Below are positions 35,413-44,511 of a stretch of DNA of 64,000 nucleotides, piece after piece (positions within the stretch are counted from its first letter, which is position 1; each line of letters starts with the position of its first letter). Source of the DNA: Hongsoonwoonella zoysiae. Lineage in GTDB: Bacteria; Pseudomonadota; Alphaproteobacteria; Rhizobiales; Stappiaceae. The position numbers and the translations under genes were made by a program. The stretch lies in assembly GCF_013266695.1 (NCBI RefSeq), contig NZ_JABRXF010000003.1:620001-684000 (forward strand), written 5' to 3'. Under the pieces are notes generated by a model. That model saw only the letters and a list, made by a program, of their open reading frames with translations. It searched no databases and was not told where the DNA came from.

Positions 35413-36351
35413 ATGAATGCGTTTTCGGACATGGAAATATTCGCCCGGGTCGTTTCGGCAGGCAGCATGTCGGCCGCCGGCCGGGAAATGGGCCTTTCCC
35501 CCGCCGTCGTCTCCAAGCGGCTGAGGCGGCTCGAAGAGCGGCTCGGCACGCGGCTTCTGCAACGCACGACCCGGCAGATTGCCTTGACCGAAGCGGGCCA
35601 GGGCTTCTACGAGCGCGTGATCGCGATCCTCGCTTCGATCGAGGAAGCGGAATCCTTCGTTACCAGAAAGTCGGCCCTGGCGCGCGGAACCTTGCGCGTG
35701 ACCGCACCAACCTCCTTCGGGCGCCTTCACATAGCCCCGCACCTTCCGGCCTTCCTTGCCGAAAACCCCTCGCTTTCCATCAACCTCGACCTTGAGGACG
35801 ATTTCGTCGACATTGTCGGAGATGGGTACGACCTCGCGATCCGGATAGCCGAACTGGCCGATTCCAGCCTTGTCGCCAGACGCCTCGCTCCCGTCCACCG
35901 GGTCTTGTGCGCGAGCCCCGACTATATCGCCCGCCACGGCGAACCGCGCACGATTGACGAGCTTTGCGAAAAGCACATTTCCCTTGCCGCTCAGAACCAG
36001 GATCCGTGGCGCCTGCAGGGGCCGGAGGGCACGCAGGTCGTGCGCACCAACGGCCCGATCCGCACCAACTCCAGCGAAGTGGTGCGCGAAGCCCTGATTT
36101 CAGGCGCCGGAATCGCGCTGCGCTCCACCTGGGACATCGGCCCGGAACTGAGCGCGGGCAAGCTGCGCATCGTGCTGCCGGCCTATCGTGCGTCGAAGGA
36201 TGTGGGCCTTTATGCCGTTTACGCCAGCCGCCGGTTCCTGCCGGCGAAGGTGCGCGTCTTCATCGATTTTCTGGCAGGTCTGTACGGACCTTCGCCTTAT
36301 TGGGACGAAGGCCTGAGCGAATGGCTCAGCATGGCTGAAGCCGCCGAATAA
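35413..36351 (+). CDS. LysR-family transcriptional regulator
   Basis: A 312-residue LTTR. The N-terminal HTH reads FSDMEIFARVVSAGSMSAAGREMGLSPAVVSKRLRRLEERLGTRLLQRTTR; the rest is a periplasmic-binding-type effector domain (LRVTAPTSFGRLHIAPHLPAFLAENPSL). ATG 35413 (MNAFSDM) is taken; a TTG two codons before it is possible. Its divergence from glcD makes control of glcDEF likely, although the DsdC/CrgA-like family is large. Confidence 0.85.
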   Translation: MNAFSDMEIFARVVSAGSMSAAGREMGLSPAVVSKRLRRLEERLGTRLLQRTTRQIALTEAGQGFYERVIAILASIEEAESFVTRKSALARGTLRVTAPTSFGRLHIAPHLPAFLAENPSLSINLDLEDDFVDIVGDGYDLAIRIAELADSSLVARRLAPVHRVLCASPDYIARHGEPRTIDELCEKHISLAAQNQDPWRLQGPEGTQVVRTNGPIRTNSSEVVREALISGAGIALRSTWDIGPELSAGKLRIVLPAYRASKDVGLYAVYASRRFLPAKVRVFIDFLAGLYGPSPYWDEGLSEWLSMAEAAE

Positions 36352-36522
36352 CGCTCTTGTGTTGTAGCGTGCGACAAATTGACAGGGCTTGCCCTTCACT
36401 CGGGGCGGTGTGTTAGTGATGTTGACCGCCGGTGTGCTAGCTTGCTGCCGCAATTCGAGGGATAAATTGTTGGGGTCCGATCCCGGCAATCGCGAACCAC
36501 CCGAGGAATGGGAGAAAACGTA

Positions 36523-36924
36523 ATGAAGAAACTGATGCTGATCGCGGGCGCCGCCATCGTCGCAATGGTCTCCGGCGCGCAGGCCGAAGGCGATGCGGAT
36601 GCCGGCGAAAAGGTTTTCCGCAAGTGCAAGGCCTGCCACATGGTCGGCGACAAGGCCAAGAACCGCGTCGGCCCCGTCCTCAACGGTGTTGTTGGCCGTG
36701 AGATAGCCGCCAATGGCGACTACAAGTATTCCAAGGGCATGATGGAATTCGCCGAGGAAAAGGGCACCTGGGAAGAAGAGACCCTGATGGTCTACCTCAT
36801 GGACCCGCGCGGTACCGTGAAGGGCACGAAGATGGCCTTCGCCGGACTGAAGAAGGAAGAGGACGTCAACGACGTCATCGCCTACCTCAAGCAGTTCGAC
36901 GAAAACGGCGCGGCTTCCAACTGA
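36523..36924 (+). CDS. monoheme cytochrome c, class I, exported
   Basis: A 133-residue protein with signal peptide (MKKLMLIAGAAIVAMVSGAQA) and heme motif CKACH at about 37-41 in GEKVFRKCKACHMVGDKAKNRVGPVLNGVVGR. A Met ligand is expected in GTKMAFAGL, and the C-terminal helix is DVNDVIAYLKQF. This is the c2/c550-like electron carrier of the periplasm. GGGAG lies 8 bases before ATG 36523. A strong terminator follows. It could accept electrons generated by the neighbouring 2-hydroxyacid oxidases, but soluble cytochromes of this type serve many chains. Confidence 0.92.
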   Translation: MKKLMLIAGAAIVAMVSGAQAEGDADAGEKVFRKCKACHMVGDKAKNRVGPVLNGVVGREIAANGDYKYSKGMMEFAEEKGTWEEETLMVYLMDPRGTVKGTKMAFAGLKKEEDVNDVIAYLKQFDENGAASN

Positions 36925-36954
36925 CCGCCCGATCGCCGATCTGACGTACGAAAG

Positions 36955-36981
36955 GAGCCGGGCCCGCGCCCGGCTCTTTTT
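36955..36981 (+). terminator. cytochrome c terminator
   Basis: GAGCCGGGC, CCGC loop, GCCCGGCTC, then TTTTT: a 9-bp perfect stem about 30 bases after the stop. The convergent DUF3422 gene ends 42 bases later. Confidence 0.88.
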
Positions 36982-37022
36982 CTTCGCGCATTGCCCGCGC
37001 AGGAAGCGCGAAAGCCGAACGC

Positions 37023-38354
37023 TTACGGGGCCTCGTCCTTCTCCGGATCGGCATGACGCTTGCGAATGCGCCTGACGGTCATCCAGATCGCGATGACGAC
37101 CAGGGGAACCGAAAGCCCGGTCACGACCTCGCTCGCCGGGAGCGGAAGGCCGCCCGCCTTCGACGCCTTGGCGAGATAGGAAATCAGGCCGACGACATAG
37201 TAGCTGACGGCGGCGACCGAAAGCCCCTCGACCGTTTGCTGCAGGCGCAACTGCAGGCGGGCGCGGCGGTTCATGGCGACGAGCAGATCCCTGTTCTGAC
37301 GCTCCAGCTCGACATCCACGCGGGTTCGCAGAAGCGTCGCTGCGCGAGCGAGCTTTCGCGACAGATTTACCTGGCGCTCCTCCAGCGTGCGGCAGGTGCG
37401 CATGGCCGGCGCCATGCGCCGGTTCAGGAACTGGTTGAAGGTGAAATACCCCTCCACCGGCCCCTCCTCGATGGCAAGAAGGCGTTCGCGCACGATCGCC
37501 TCATACGCCCGGCTTGCGCCGAAACGATAGGCGCTTGCCGCCGCACCCGCCTCGAGATCCGCTGCAAGGCGGGTCAGATCGTCGAGAAGCACGCGGTTCG
37601 TCTCCACACCTTCGCTTGAACGCATCTTTTCCGCGATATCGGCAAGACCGGCCTCGATGCGCGCCACGTTCGGCGCCTGACGGTTCGCCTCCGCAAGGCC
37701 CAGCAGCGCCAGCGTGCGATAGGTTTCCACCTCCAGCAGCCGCTGTGCCAGCGCGCCCGCCTGATGAGGCCGCAGACGATGATCCACGACGAGAATGCGC
37801 GTCATGCCATCCTTGTCCTGGCGGAAATCGCTCACGATGCGCGCCGCATTCCCATGGATGCCTGACACGGCGAGGCTTGCCCTGTCGAAGCGATCGATCA
37901 AGGGTTCGAACTCGGTATCCTCTACCCGAACGAGATCGAGCCTTGCGGCGACGATCAGCGGCCCCGGCGCGCGAAACCCCGCGCCGAAAGGATGACCGGG
38001 CGGCGGCTCGAACACGCCTTTCGCCCCCTGGCCCGGACCGTCCCATGTGTAGGTTGTGAATTCGCCGTGCCGCTCCCACCGGAGCGTCCCCGTCTGGAGG
38101 TCGATGACATGGTAGCGCGCGGAAACATCCGGAACCGGTGCCCCGTTCGACCGGCAGAAGCCGGAGAACCACTCCCTGTCGCGCGCCGTCGCCTGTTCGT
38201 CCGTCGTGAAGCCGTAGCGCAGGAAGACGCGCGGGGTCTCGGCAAGGCGGAACGGCCGGGCATGCACCTCGCCCAGCACGAGGTCGCGAAAGGGGTGCGC
38301 CTCGAATGCGGGTAGACCGCCGGATCTGGCTTCTTCCTTGTCCTTCTCCGTCAC
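37023..38354 (-). CDS. DUF3422 family membrane-associated protein
   Basis: A 443-residue protein with the DUF3422 pattern: HPFRDLVLGEVHARPF near residue 21, GFRAPGPLIVAARLDLVRV, VDHRLRPHQAGALAQRLLEVETYRTLALLGL. Two C-terminal membrane helices (VAAVSYYVVGLISYLAKA and VVTGLSVPLVVIAIWMTV) follow a coiled coil (ERQVNLSRKLARAATLLRTR). Function is unknown. GTG 38354 with GGAGAGGG upstream is the start. It follows the TRAP 2 operon on the same strand, 47 bases after the dctM stop side, but faces its own promoter region. Confidence 0.82.
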   Translation of the reverse strand: MTEKDKEEARSGGLPAFEAHPFRDLVLGEVHARPFRLAETPRVFLRYGFTTDEQATARDREWFSGFCRSNGAPVPDVSARYHVIDLQTGTLRWERHGEFTTYTWDGPGQGAKGVFEPPPGHPFGAGFRAPGPLIVAARLDLVRVEDTEFEPLIDRFDRASLAVSGIHGNAARIVSDFRQDKDGMTRILVVDHRLRPHQAGALAQRLLEVETYRTLALLGLAEANRQAPNVARIEAGLADIAEKMRSSEGVETNRVLLDDLTRLAADLEAGAAASAYRFGASRAYEAIVRERLLAIEEGPVEGYFTFNQFLNRRMAPAMRTCRTLEERQVNLSRKLARAATLLRTRVDVELERQNRDLLVAMNRRARLQLRLQQTVEGLSVAAVSYYVVGLISYLAKASKAGGLPLPASEVVTGLSVPLVVIAIWMTVRRIRKRHADPEKDEAP

Positions 38355-38403
38355 GACCTACGCCCTCTCCGCAATGGCTGCCGGCGGTGTGCCCTTCCCG
38401 CGG

Positions 38404-39780
38404 TTAAAGCAGCACTTGCGGCAGCCAAAGCACGATACCGGGGAAGATCATGCACAAGGCTAGCCCGATCAGCTGGAGGAGCACAAAGGGCACAATGCCG
38501 CGGTAGATATGCTGGATCTGCACCTCAGGCGGGGCAACGCCCTTCATGTAGAAAAGCGCGAAGCCGAAAGGCGGCGTCAGGAAGGACGTCTGCAGGTTGG
38601 TGGAAACCAGGATCGTAAACCATATGAGCGCGACTTCGCCGACGTTTTCGAACCCGGCGAGATGGGTGCCGAAATCAAGCCTGGAAACGATCGGCCCGAA
38701 AACGGGAAGCACGATCAGCGTGATCTCGATCCAGTCGAAGAAGAAGCCCAGGAAAAAGATCATCCCCATCAGCACGAAGAGGATGCCCCACGGCCCCACC
38801 CCCGCCCATGCGATGAACTCGTCGATCATGTGATCGCCGCCGAGGGTACGAAAGACGAGGGAAAAGCAGGTGGCTCCGAGGAAGATGCCGAAGAGCATGG
38901 CTGTGGTCAGCGCCGAACGGTGGCTGACGTCAATCAGCACGGCTCTCGAGAGCTTGCGGTTGAACAGCGCGAGGACAGTAGCGCCAACCGCGCCGACGCC
39001 GGCGGCTTCTGTGGGCGTTGCGAAGCCGAGAAAGATGGAACCGAGCACAAGCACGATCAGGATCACCGGCGGTACGAAACTGCGGATGATCATGAACCAG
39101 AATTCGCCACGCGACTTCGGCCCGATATCTTCCGGCAGCGGCGGGGCGAGGCGCGGCTTCCAGGTGCAAAGCCCGAGAATGTAAACGCAGTAAAGCGCGG
39201 ACAGGAGCAGGCCCGGAACAATCGCGGCGATGAAGACCGTTCCAACCGGGATCGACATCAGGTCGGACATGATCACGAGCATGATGGACGGCGGGATGAG
39301 AATGCCGAGCGTTCCTGACGCCGCGATGGTACCTGTCGCGAGCGGGAGGTGATAATTGCGCTCCAGCATGACGGGCAGGGCCAGCAGGGTCATCATGACC
39401 ACCGAGGCGCCGATGATGCCGGTCGTCGCGGCCATGATGGTGCCCATGAGCGTGACGGAAAGCGCGAGGCCGCCGGGCACGCGGCGCGTGAGCACCTGAA
39501 GGCAGTTCAGAAGATCCTTCGCCACGCCCGATTTTTCCAGCATCGTGCCCATGAAGATGAACATAGGGATGGCGACCAAGACCGGATTTTCCATGGTCTG
39601 GCCGAAAATGCGGTTCGGCAGGACATTTAGCCGCGCCCAGTTCAGGACGCCCGCCATGTCACCGACGACCGCGAAGGCAAGCCCGATGCCGCCGAGCGTG
39701 AAGGCGACCGGAAAGCCGGTGAAAAGCAAAAGCCCCAGCGCAACGAACATGAAGAGCGGGAGAAGTTCCACAGCACTCAT
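38404..39780 (-). CDS. dctM: TRAP transporter large permease (system 2)
   Basis: A 458-residue DctM-type permease: LFMFVALGLLLFTGFPVAFTLGGIGLAFAVVG, GTLGILIPPSIMLVIMSDLMSIPVG, and TSFLTPPFGFALFYMKGVAPPEV at the C-terminus. The variant TPPFGF and the GVAP ending are those of TRAP systems for 2-oxo or hydroxy acids. GGGGGA 6 bases upstream supports ATG 39780. It is 12 bases after dctQ. Confidence 0.9.
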   Translation of the reverse strand: MSAVELLPLFMFVALGLLLFTGFPVAFTLGGIGLAFAVVGDMAGVLNWARLNVLPNRIFGQTMENPVLVAIPMFIFMGTMLEKSGVAKDLLNCLQVLTRRVPGGLALSVTLMGTIMAATTGIIGASVVMMTLLALPVMLERNYHLPLATGTIAASGTLGILIPPSIMLVIMSDLMSIPVGTVFIAAIVPGLLLSALYCVYILGLCTWKPRLAPPLPEDIGPKSRGEFWFMIIRSFVPPVILIVLVLGSIFLGFATPTEAAGVGAVGATVLALFNRKLSRAVLIDVSHRSALTTAMLFGIFLGATCFSLVFRTLGGDHMIDEFIAWAGVGPWGILFVLMGMIFFLGFFFDWIEITLIVLPVFGPIVSRLDFGTHLAGFENVGEVALIWFTILVSTNLQTSFLTPPFGFALFYMKGVAPPEVQIQHIYRGIVPFVLLQLIGLALCMIFPGIVLWLPQVLL

Positions 39781-39792
39781 CGAAGTCCCCCG

Positions 39793-40758
39793 TCAGTCCG
39801 TTATCGGCCCTTTGGACACCACGTCTTCCGGCAGGTCCGCATGATGGGTGCCGGCATATTCGCCCGATCTTTCCTGAAGTTCGGGCGGCCCGAACAGATA
39901 GACCCAGCACTTGAGAAGCGCCGCTATGCCGGCCGCGCCAAGAATGACGAAGCCGAACGGGAGAACCGCCTTGATGATCCAGCGATGGGAAAGGCCGGTC
40001 TGGGCCGCCGAAATCTCGTTCGTGTTCCATGCCCGTTCGGCGAATGTGTAGCCGAGCTTGCCGATGATGATGCAATAGGGGAGCAGGAAGAGGACGATGC
40101 CCAGAAGCTCTAGCCAGACGCGCTTTCGGGGTGAAAGGCGGTCGCGCACCAGTTCGATGCGCACATGCGCATCCTTCACGTATGCGAAGCCGAGGCAAAG
40201 CATGAAGAGCACGGCATGCAGATGCCACTCCATCTCCTGCAGCTTGGTGGATGAGAGATAGAAGCCGGAATCGATAAAATCGCTGTCGTACTCGATGATC
40301 TTCCGCTGGGTGACGTCGTAAAAGATGATCACCATCATCGGGATGAACAGGAAGGCGGCGATCTTGCCGATCCCGCTCACCACCCGGTCGATATCTTCCG
40401 CCGCCTCCATGGCTGCGTGATGACCGCTCGGCCCGCGGCGTTTCGCGGCCAGGACGAAGAAAACGATCATGAGCGCGATCGCCGAAATCTCCACCCACAG
40501 CCCATAGGAGCGGAAGAAGCGAAGCGGGTTGCCGCCCGCTGCCTTGATGATCGCCGGCATGCCGTCCGGAGCCACGATGATGGCGATGAAACACGCCAGC
40601 AGCACGATCAGAACCCCGGCGGGCCGTGCGCCGAGGAAAGCGCCGGCCGCAATCAGAACCACGGCGAGCAAAATGAGCGCCAGCACCGGAATCCCGGGAA
40701 CCCCGAGAAAGGCGATCGCCGAAGCCGCAAGGCTTGCCAGAAGCAGAAGCTGTCCCAT
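39793..40758 (-). CDS. dctQ: TRAP small permease with N-terminal membrane extension (system 2)
   Basis: A 321-residue protein, about twice the usual DctQ length. The C-terminal half (about 130-290) is the DctQ domain: MMVIIFYDVTQRKIIEYDSDFIDS, EWHLHAVLFMLCLGFAYVKDAHVRIELVRD. The first 120 residues carry about four extra membrane helices (LLLLASLAASAIAFLGVPGIPVLALILLAVVLIAAGAFL, PAGVLIVLLACFIAIIVAP, YGLWVEISAIALMIVFFVLAAKR). Such extended DctQ proteins occur with TakP-like TRAP systems. AGGGGA precedes ATG 40758. Confidence 0.85.
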   Translation of the reverse strand: MGQLLLLASLAASAIAFLGVPGIPVLALILLAVVLIAAGAFLGARPAGVLIVLLACFIAIIVAPDGMPAIIKAAGGNPLRFFRSYGLWVEISAIALMIVFFVLAAKRRGPSGHHAAMEAAEDIDRVVSGIGKIAAFLFIPMMVIIFYDVTQRKIIEYDSDFIDSGFYLSSTKLQEMEWHLHAVLFMLCLGFAYVKDAHVRIELVRDRLSPRKRVWLELLGIVLFLLPYCIIIGKLGYTFAERAWNTNEISAAQTGLSHRWIIKAVLPFGFVILGAAGIAALLKCWVYLFGPPELQERSGEYAGTHHADLPEDVVSKGPITD

Positions 40759-40913
40759 TCAAGATCCCCTGCCCCGCCGTCACGGGGCTTTCCTTCTGGT
40801 TACTCAAGGGGAAACCAAATCCGGCCCTCTGCCTGGATAATCTTCAAAAAGGCGATGGACCGGCGAAGGCGGCAGGCGCACCCGCCGCCCGAACCGTTAA
40901 AGAGCGGCGGCGC

Positions 40914-41957
40914 TTACTTCAGGTAGCCCACATCGCTCCAGGTCTTGTAGTTTTCCCGGAAGGTGGAGAGTGAATCCCAGGCTTTCTTGAAGTTCGGGTT
41001 GGAAGCGCTTTCCTCCTCAACGACTTCGGCCCAGGCGGCGCGCAGCGTATCGAGGATTTCCGGCGGCCAGGTGTGGATCGTCACGCCATTGTCCTGAAGC
41101 TCCTTGAGAGCCGTGAACTGGATCGCCTCGCCCTCCGCCAGGCCGTAGGCGATGTTCGCTTCGCAAACCGTTTCGAAAAGGGCTTTCGTGTCGTCGGCCA
41201 GGGCGTCCCATTCATCCTTGTTGATCATCAGTTCGAACAGCGTCGACTGCTGATGCCAGCCGGGGAAGTAGTAGTGCTTTGCGACCTGATAGAAGCCGAG
41301 CTTCAGATCGATCGCGGGCATGGAGAATTCGGTCGCGTCGATGGTGCCGAGCTCAAGTGCCGGGAAGATATCGCCGCCAGCAAGAAGCTGGGTCGAAACG
41401 CCGACCTTTTCCATCACCTTCGCGCCGAGGCCGAAGAAGCGCATCTTCTTGCCCTTGAGGTCGTCGACCGATTTGATTTCCTCACGGAACCAGCCGGAAG
41501 CCTCCGGCGCGATGACGCCGCAGATGAGCGACTTGATGTTGTAGTTGGCGTAAATCTCGTCGAGCAGTTCCTGACCGCCGCCGAAACGGATCCAGGCATA
41601 GTATTCGCCCGCCTGCGGGCCGAAGGGCACGGCGGCAAAAAGCGCAAGCGCCGAATCCTTGCCCGTCCAGTAGCCGGGCGTCGACCAGGCGGCCTGCACG
41701 GCGCCGGAGGAAACGGCGTCGAAGGCCTCAAGTGCCGGGACGATGGCGCCAGGCTCCTGGAAGGTGACGTTGATCTGTCCGCCGGAGGCGGTGGCAAGCC
41801 TGTCCTGGATGACCTTGCCGAGCGTACCGAGCTGAGTGAGCGAGCTCGGATACGTCGACTGCATGTCCCAGCTTATATCGTCGAATGCGCTTGCAGGCAT
41901 GCTCGCGCCAAGCGCAAGCGAAGTGGACAAGGCAAAGGCGGTAAGAAGTTTCTTCAC
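40914..41957 (-). CDS. TRAP periplasmic binding protein, TakP/lactate-like (system 2)
   Basis: A 347-residue exported binding protein (signal MKKLLTAFALSTSLALGASMPASA). It carries the TakP-type signature: KKMRFFGLGAKVMEKVG, LAGGDIFPALELGTIDATEFSMPAIDLKLGFYQVAKHYYFPGWHQQ, a motif of 2-oxoacid and lactate TRAP receptors. GTG 41957 is 8 bases after GGGAGG. It is divergent from the FadR-lutA-lutBC operon, so L-lactate (or a related 2-hydroxy acid) is the likely cargo, presumably with Ca2+ or Na+ dependence as in known members. The ligand is an inference from context. Confidence 0.88.
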   Translation of the reverse strand: MKKLLTAFALSTSLALGASMPASAFDDISWDMQSTYPSSLTQLGTLGKVIQDRLATASGGQINVTFQEPGAIVPALEAFDAVSSGAVQAAWSTPGYWTGKDSALALFAAVPFGPQAGEYYAWIRFGGGQELLDEIYANYNIKSLICGVIAPEASGWFREEIKSVDDLKGKKMRFFGLGAKVMEKVGVSTQLLAGGDIFPALELGTIDATEFSMPAIDLKLGFYQVAKHYYFPGWHQQSTLFELMINKDEWDALADDTKALFETVCEANIAYGLAEGEAIQFTALKELQDNGVTIHTWPPEILDTLRAAWAEVVEEESASNPNFKKAWDSLSTFRENYKTWSDVGYLK

Positions 41958-42364
41958 GGTTCATTCCTCCCAAATTGCAGCACCCGGCGATGCCGGACAC
42001 TTTCAAACCGGAAGGATGCGAACTGGCGCGCCCCCCGGCCCCCCCGCCGGCCGGCCGGCGCGAGGCGTCTCCCCCCTTTTTCCGAAGTGCCGGGCAGCGC
42101 CATTTGCGCAGGCCCGATGCGCCGGAGTTCCATGCCGCAGGCGGTTCTTGCTTGTTGCCGGCGGCCGTGCGGCCCCATTACGGCCCATTCGCCCCTCTTC
42201 GAAAAGGTCGTAATTTCCGCAGCGTTAGAACAATAACTGGATAACAATATTGACCACTGAACGCAATACGGAATAAATTGCGGGGCGGATAGCGGTCCCG
42301 TCGATCCATGCTGCTACGCACAGTTTTCGTGACTGCATCGCACAATAAAAATGCTGGCGTCGCA
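41958..42364. other. 407-base divergent spacer between TRAP 2 and the lut operon
   Basis: The first half (about 42020-42080) is very GC-rich and low in complexity, with runs of C and a GGCCGGCCGG palindrome. The second half is AT-rich and holds the likely promoters: ACTGGATAAC and TTGACCACT flank a CAATATTG dyad at 42245-42252, a weak match to GntR/FadR-type TGG-N-CCA operators. No gene was seen. Confidence 0.4.
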
Positions 42365-43195
42365 ATGGTATTTCAGAAGATCAGTCACAATCGCACGGCC
42401 GATGCCGTGATCGATCAGATCGAGCAGCTGATCCTGCAGGGCGTGGTGCGCCCGGGCGACCGCCTGCCCTCCGAACGCGAGTTGGCCAAGAAAGTTGACG
42501 TCTCGCGCCCGATCCTTCGCGAGGCCATCAAGACACTGGAGGAGCGCGGGCTGATCGTCACACGCCATGGCGAGGGAACCTTCGTCGCCGACGTTATCGG
42601 CACGGTTTTCTCCGACGCGATCATAGAGCTTATCCGCCGCCATCCTCCGGCAATCGCCGACTACATGGAATACAGGCGCGAGATGGAAAGCATCGCCGCC
42701 GGCTATGCGGCGGTGCGGGCAACCGAAGCCGACAAGGAAATCATCACGCGCATTTTCGACGCCATGCAGGAAGCGCATGAGAAGGAGGATTTCGCGCGCG
42801 AGGCCGAGCTTGACGTTGAATTTCACCAGGCGATCGGCGAGAGCGCGCACAATATCGTGCTTCTTCACACGCTGCGCTCCTGCTACCGGCTGCTCAACGA
42901 CGGCGTATTTTACAACCGCATGCAGCTCTACCGCTATCCGGGCTCGCGCGATAGGCTGCTGACGCAGCACAGCGAAATCTACCGGGCGGTCATGCGCGGC
43001 GACCGGCAAGGCGCCCAGGCCGCCGTCATCGCCCATATCGACTATGTCGAGAACGTAATCCGCGATGTCATGCGCAACGGACTGTGGCAGGAGGTTTCGA
43101 GCTTGCGCCTGCAGCAGCGCCTTGCCACGACCAGAGAAGACCCCAAACGCCGCCGCGCCCAGCGCAAAGCGACAGAGGAAATTACGACTTCATGA
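42365..43195 (+). CDS. GntR/FadR-family regulator of lactate utilisation
   Basis: A 276-residue regulator. The winged helix reads DAVIDQIEQLILQGVVRPGDRLPSERELAKKVDVSRPILREAIKTLEERGLIVTRHGEGTFV, followed by an FCD effector domain (DVEFHQAIGESAHNIVLLHTL, with Asp and His residues that bind metal in FCD proteins, and YRAVMRGDRQGAQAAVIAHIDYV). LldR/LutR-type members bind lactate. ATG 42365 (MVFQKI) is taken. Its stop overlaps the lutA start (ATGA), so regulator and enzyme genes are co-translated and autoregulation is likely. The basic C-tail is long. Confidence 0.87.
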   Translation: MVFQKISHNRTADAVIDQIEQLILQGVVRPGDRLPSERELAKKVDVSRPILREAIKTLEERGLIVTRHGEGTFVADVIGTVFSDAIIELIRRHPPAIADYMEYRREMESIAAGYAAVRATEADKEIITRIFDAMQEAHEKEDFAREAELDVEFHQAIGESAHNIVLLHTLRSCYRLLNDGVFYNRMQLYRYPGSRDRLLTQHSEIYRAVMRGDRQGAQAAVIAHIDYVENVIRDVMRNGLWQEVSSLRLQQRLATTREDPKRRRAQRKATEEITTS

Positions 43196-43971
43196 GTTCT
43201 TCGCCCTCCGCAAGCCCCCGCGTCGGGCTTTTCGTCACCTGTCTCGTCGACCTCTTTCGCCCAAGCGTCGGTTTCGCCGCAGTGAAACTGATGGAAGACG
43301 CGGGCTGCACCGTGGAAGTGCCGGCGGCGCAGACCTGCTGCGGCCAGCCGGCCTTCAACTCCGGCGACCGCAAGGATGCGCGCGAAATCGCCGAGCAGGT
43401 GATCCGCGCTTTCGAGCCTTACGACTATGTGGTCGCGCCGTCCGGTTCCTGCGCGGGCATGCTGAAGAAGCACTATCCGGAGCTTTTCGAGGACGACCCG
43501 CAGGCGCATGAACGCGCGGAGAATTTCGCCGAAAAGGTCCATGAACTCGTAAGCTTCCTGACCGACGTCCTGGGCGTCAAATCCGTCGATGCCGCGTTCA
43601 GGGGATCCGTCACCTATCACGACAGCTGTTCGGGCCTGCGCGAGCTTGGGGTGAAGGACCAGCCGCGCAAACTGCTGAAAACAGTGGCGGGTCTTGAAAT
43701 CAAGGAAATGCGGGATCCGGACGTCTGCTGCGGCTTTGGCGGCACATTCTGCGTGAAATACCCCGACATATCCAACAAGATCGTTTCGCAGAAGACGGAC
43801 ACGGTCCGCGAGACGGGCGCGGGCACGCTGCTTGCCGGGGACCTCGGCTGCCTCATGAACATGGCCGGCAAGCTGAAACGCGAAGGTTCGGCTATCGAAG
43901 TGCGCCATGTCGCCGAAGTGCTGGCCGGCATGGCTGACGGACCGGCGATCGGCGAAAAGGCGAAAGGCTGA
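43192..43971 (+). CDS. lutA: L-lactate utilisation protein LutA (CCG-domain Fe-S subunit)
   Basis: A 259-residue protein with two CCG domains: VPAAQTCCGQPAFNSGDRKDAREIA and MRDPDVCCGFGGTFCVKYPDIS, plus YHDSCSGLREL. LutA is one of three subunits of the LutABC (LldEFG) complex that oxidises L-lactate to pyruvate. ATG 43192 overlaps the FadR stop in ATGA. An acetyltransferase gene follows 5 bases after. Confidence 0.93.
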   Translation: MSSSPSASPRVGLFVTCLVDLFRPSVGFAAVKLMEDAGCTVEVPAAQTCCGQPAFNSGDRKDAREIAEQVIRAFEPYDYVVAPSGSCAGMLKKHYPELFEDDPQAHERAENFAEKVHELVSFLTDVLGVKSVDAAFRGSVTYHDSCSGLRELGVKDQPRKLLKTVAGLEIKEMRDPDVCCGFGGTFCVKYPDISNKIVSQKTDTVRETGAGTLLAGDLGCLMNMAGKLKREGSAIEVRHVAEVLAGMADGPAIGEKAKG

Positions 43972-43975
43972 GAAG

Positions 43976-44494
43976 ATGGTGGACGCCGCGACGCCCGGAG
44001 CGAAAGCCCGTCTTGCCGTGCGAAGGGGAAAGCGCGGGGACGCGGGCCGGATCGCCGAAATCTACAATCAGGGGATCGACGACCGGCTTGCCACCTTCGA
44101 GACAGAGCACAGGACGGCGGGGGACATCGAAGCCTGGTTCGATGCGAACCTGCCGCTTGCCGCCGTCGAGCGGGAGGGAGAAGTGATCGCCTATGCGGTT
44201 GCCCACCCCTACCGCTCGCGCCCCTGCTACGCGGGCGTGCGGGAATTTTCCGTCTATGTGGCGCGCGAAGCGCGGGGGACAGGCGCCGGCAAAGCCGCGC
44301 TCGAAGGGCTGATCGAGCTTTCGAAGGCCGACGGCGCGTGGAAGCTGCTCTCAAGGATATTTCCCGAGAATACGGCAAGCCTGGCGCTCTGCCGCAAGCT
44401 CGGCTTTCGCGTGGTCGGCACCTATGAGCGCCACGGCAAGCTCGACGGAAAATGGCGCGACTGCGTCATCGTCGAGAAACTGATCGACGATTGA
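43976..44494 (+). CDS. GNAT acetyltransferase, ArsN1/phosphinothricin-acetyltransferase-like
   Basis: A 172-residue GNAT protein. LAVRRGKRGDAGRIAEIYNQGIDDRLATFETEHRT closely matches the ArsN1 group (arsinothricin N-acetyltransferase) and the related Pat/YwnH family. The acetyl-CoA site is EFSVYVAREARGTGAGKAALEGL and the end is LCRKLGFRVVGTYERHGKLDGKWRDCVIVEKLI. It would acetylate the amino group of a glutamate analogue. The gene is set inside the lut operon, 5 bases after lutA and 18 bases before lutB, so it is co-expressed with lactate oxidation. Why is unknown. ATG 43976 is selected. Confidence 0.82.
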   Translation: MVDAATPGAKARLAVRRGKRGDAGRIAEIYNQGIDDRLATFETEHRTAGDIEAWFDANLPLAAVEREGEVIAYAVAHPYRSRPCYAGVREFSVYVAREARGTGAGKAALEGLIELSKADGAWKLLSRIFPENTASLALCRKLGFRVVGTYERHGKLDGKWRDCVIVEKLIDD

Positions 44495-44511
44495 GCGAAA
44501 AGGCGAGGCAC

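Noticed and set aside
42020..42080. C-rich run with GGCCGGCCGG as a regulatory palindrome
   Set aside because: Low-complexity GC tract; the symmetry is expected from composition.
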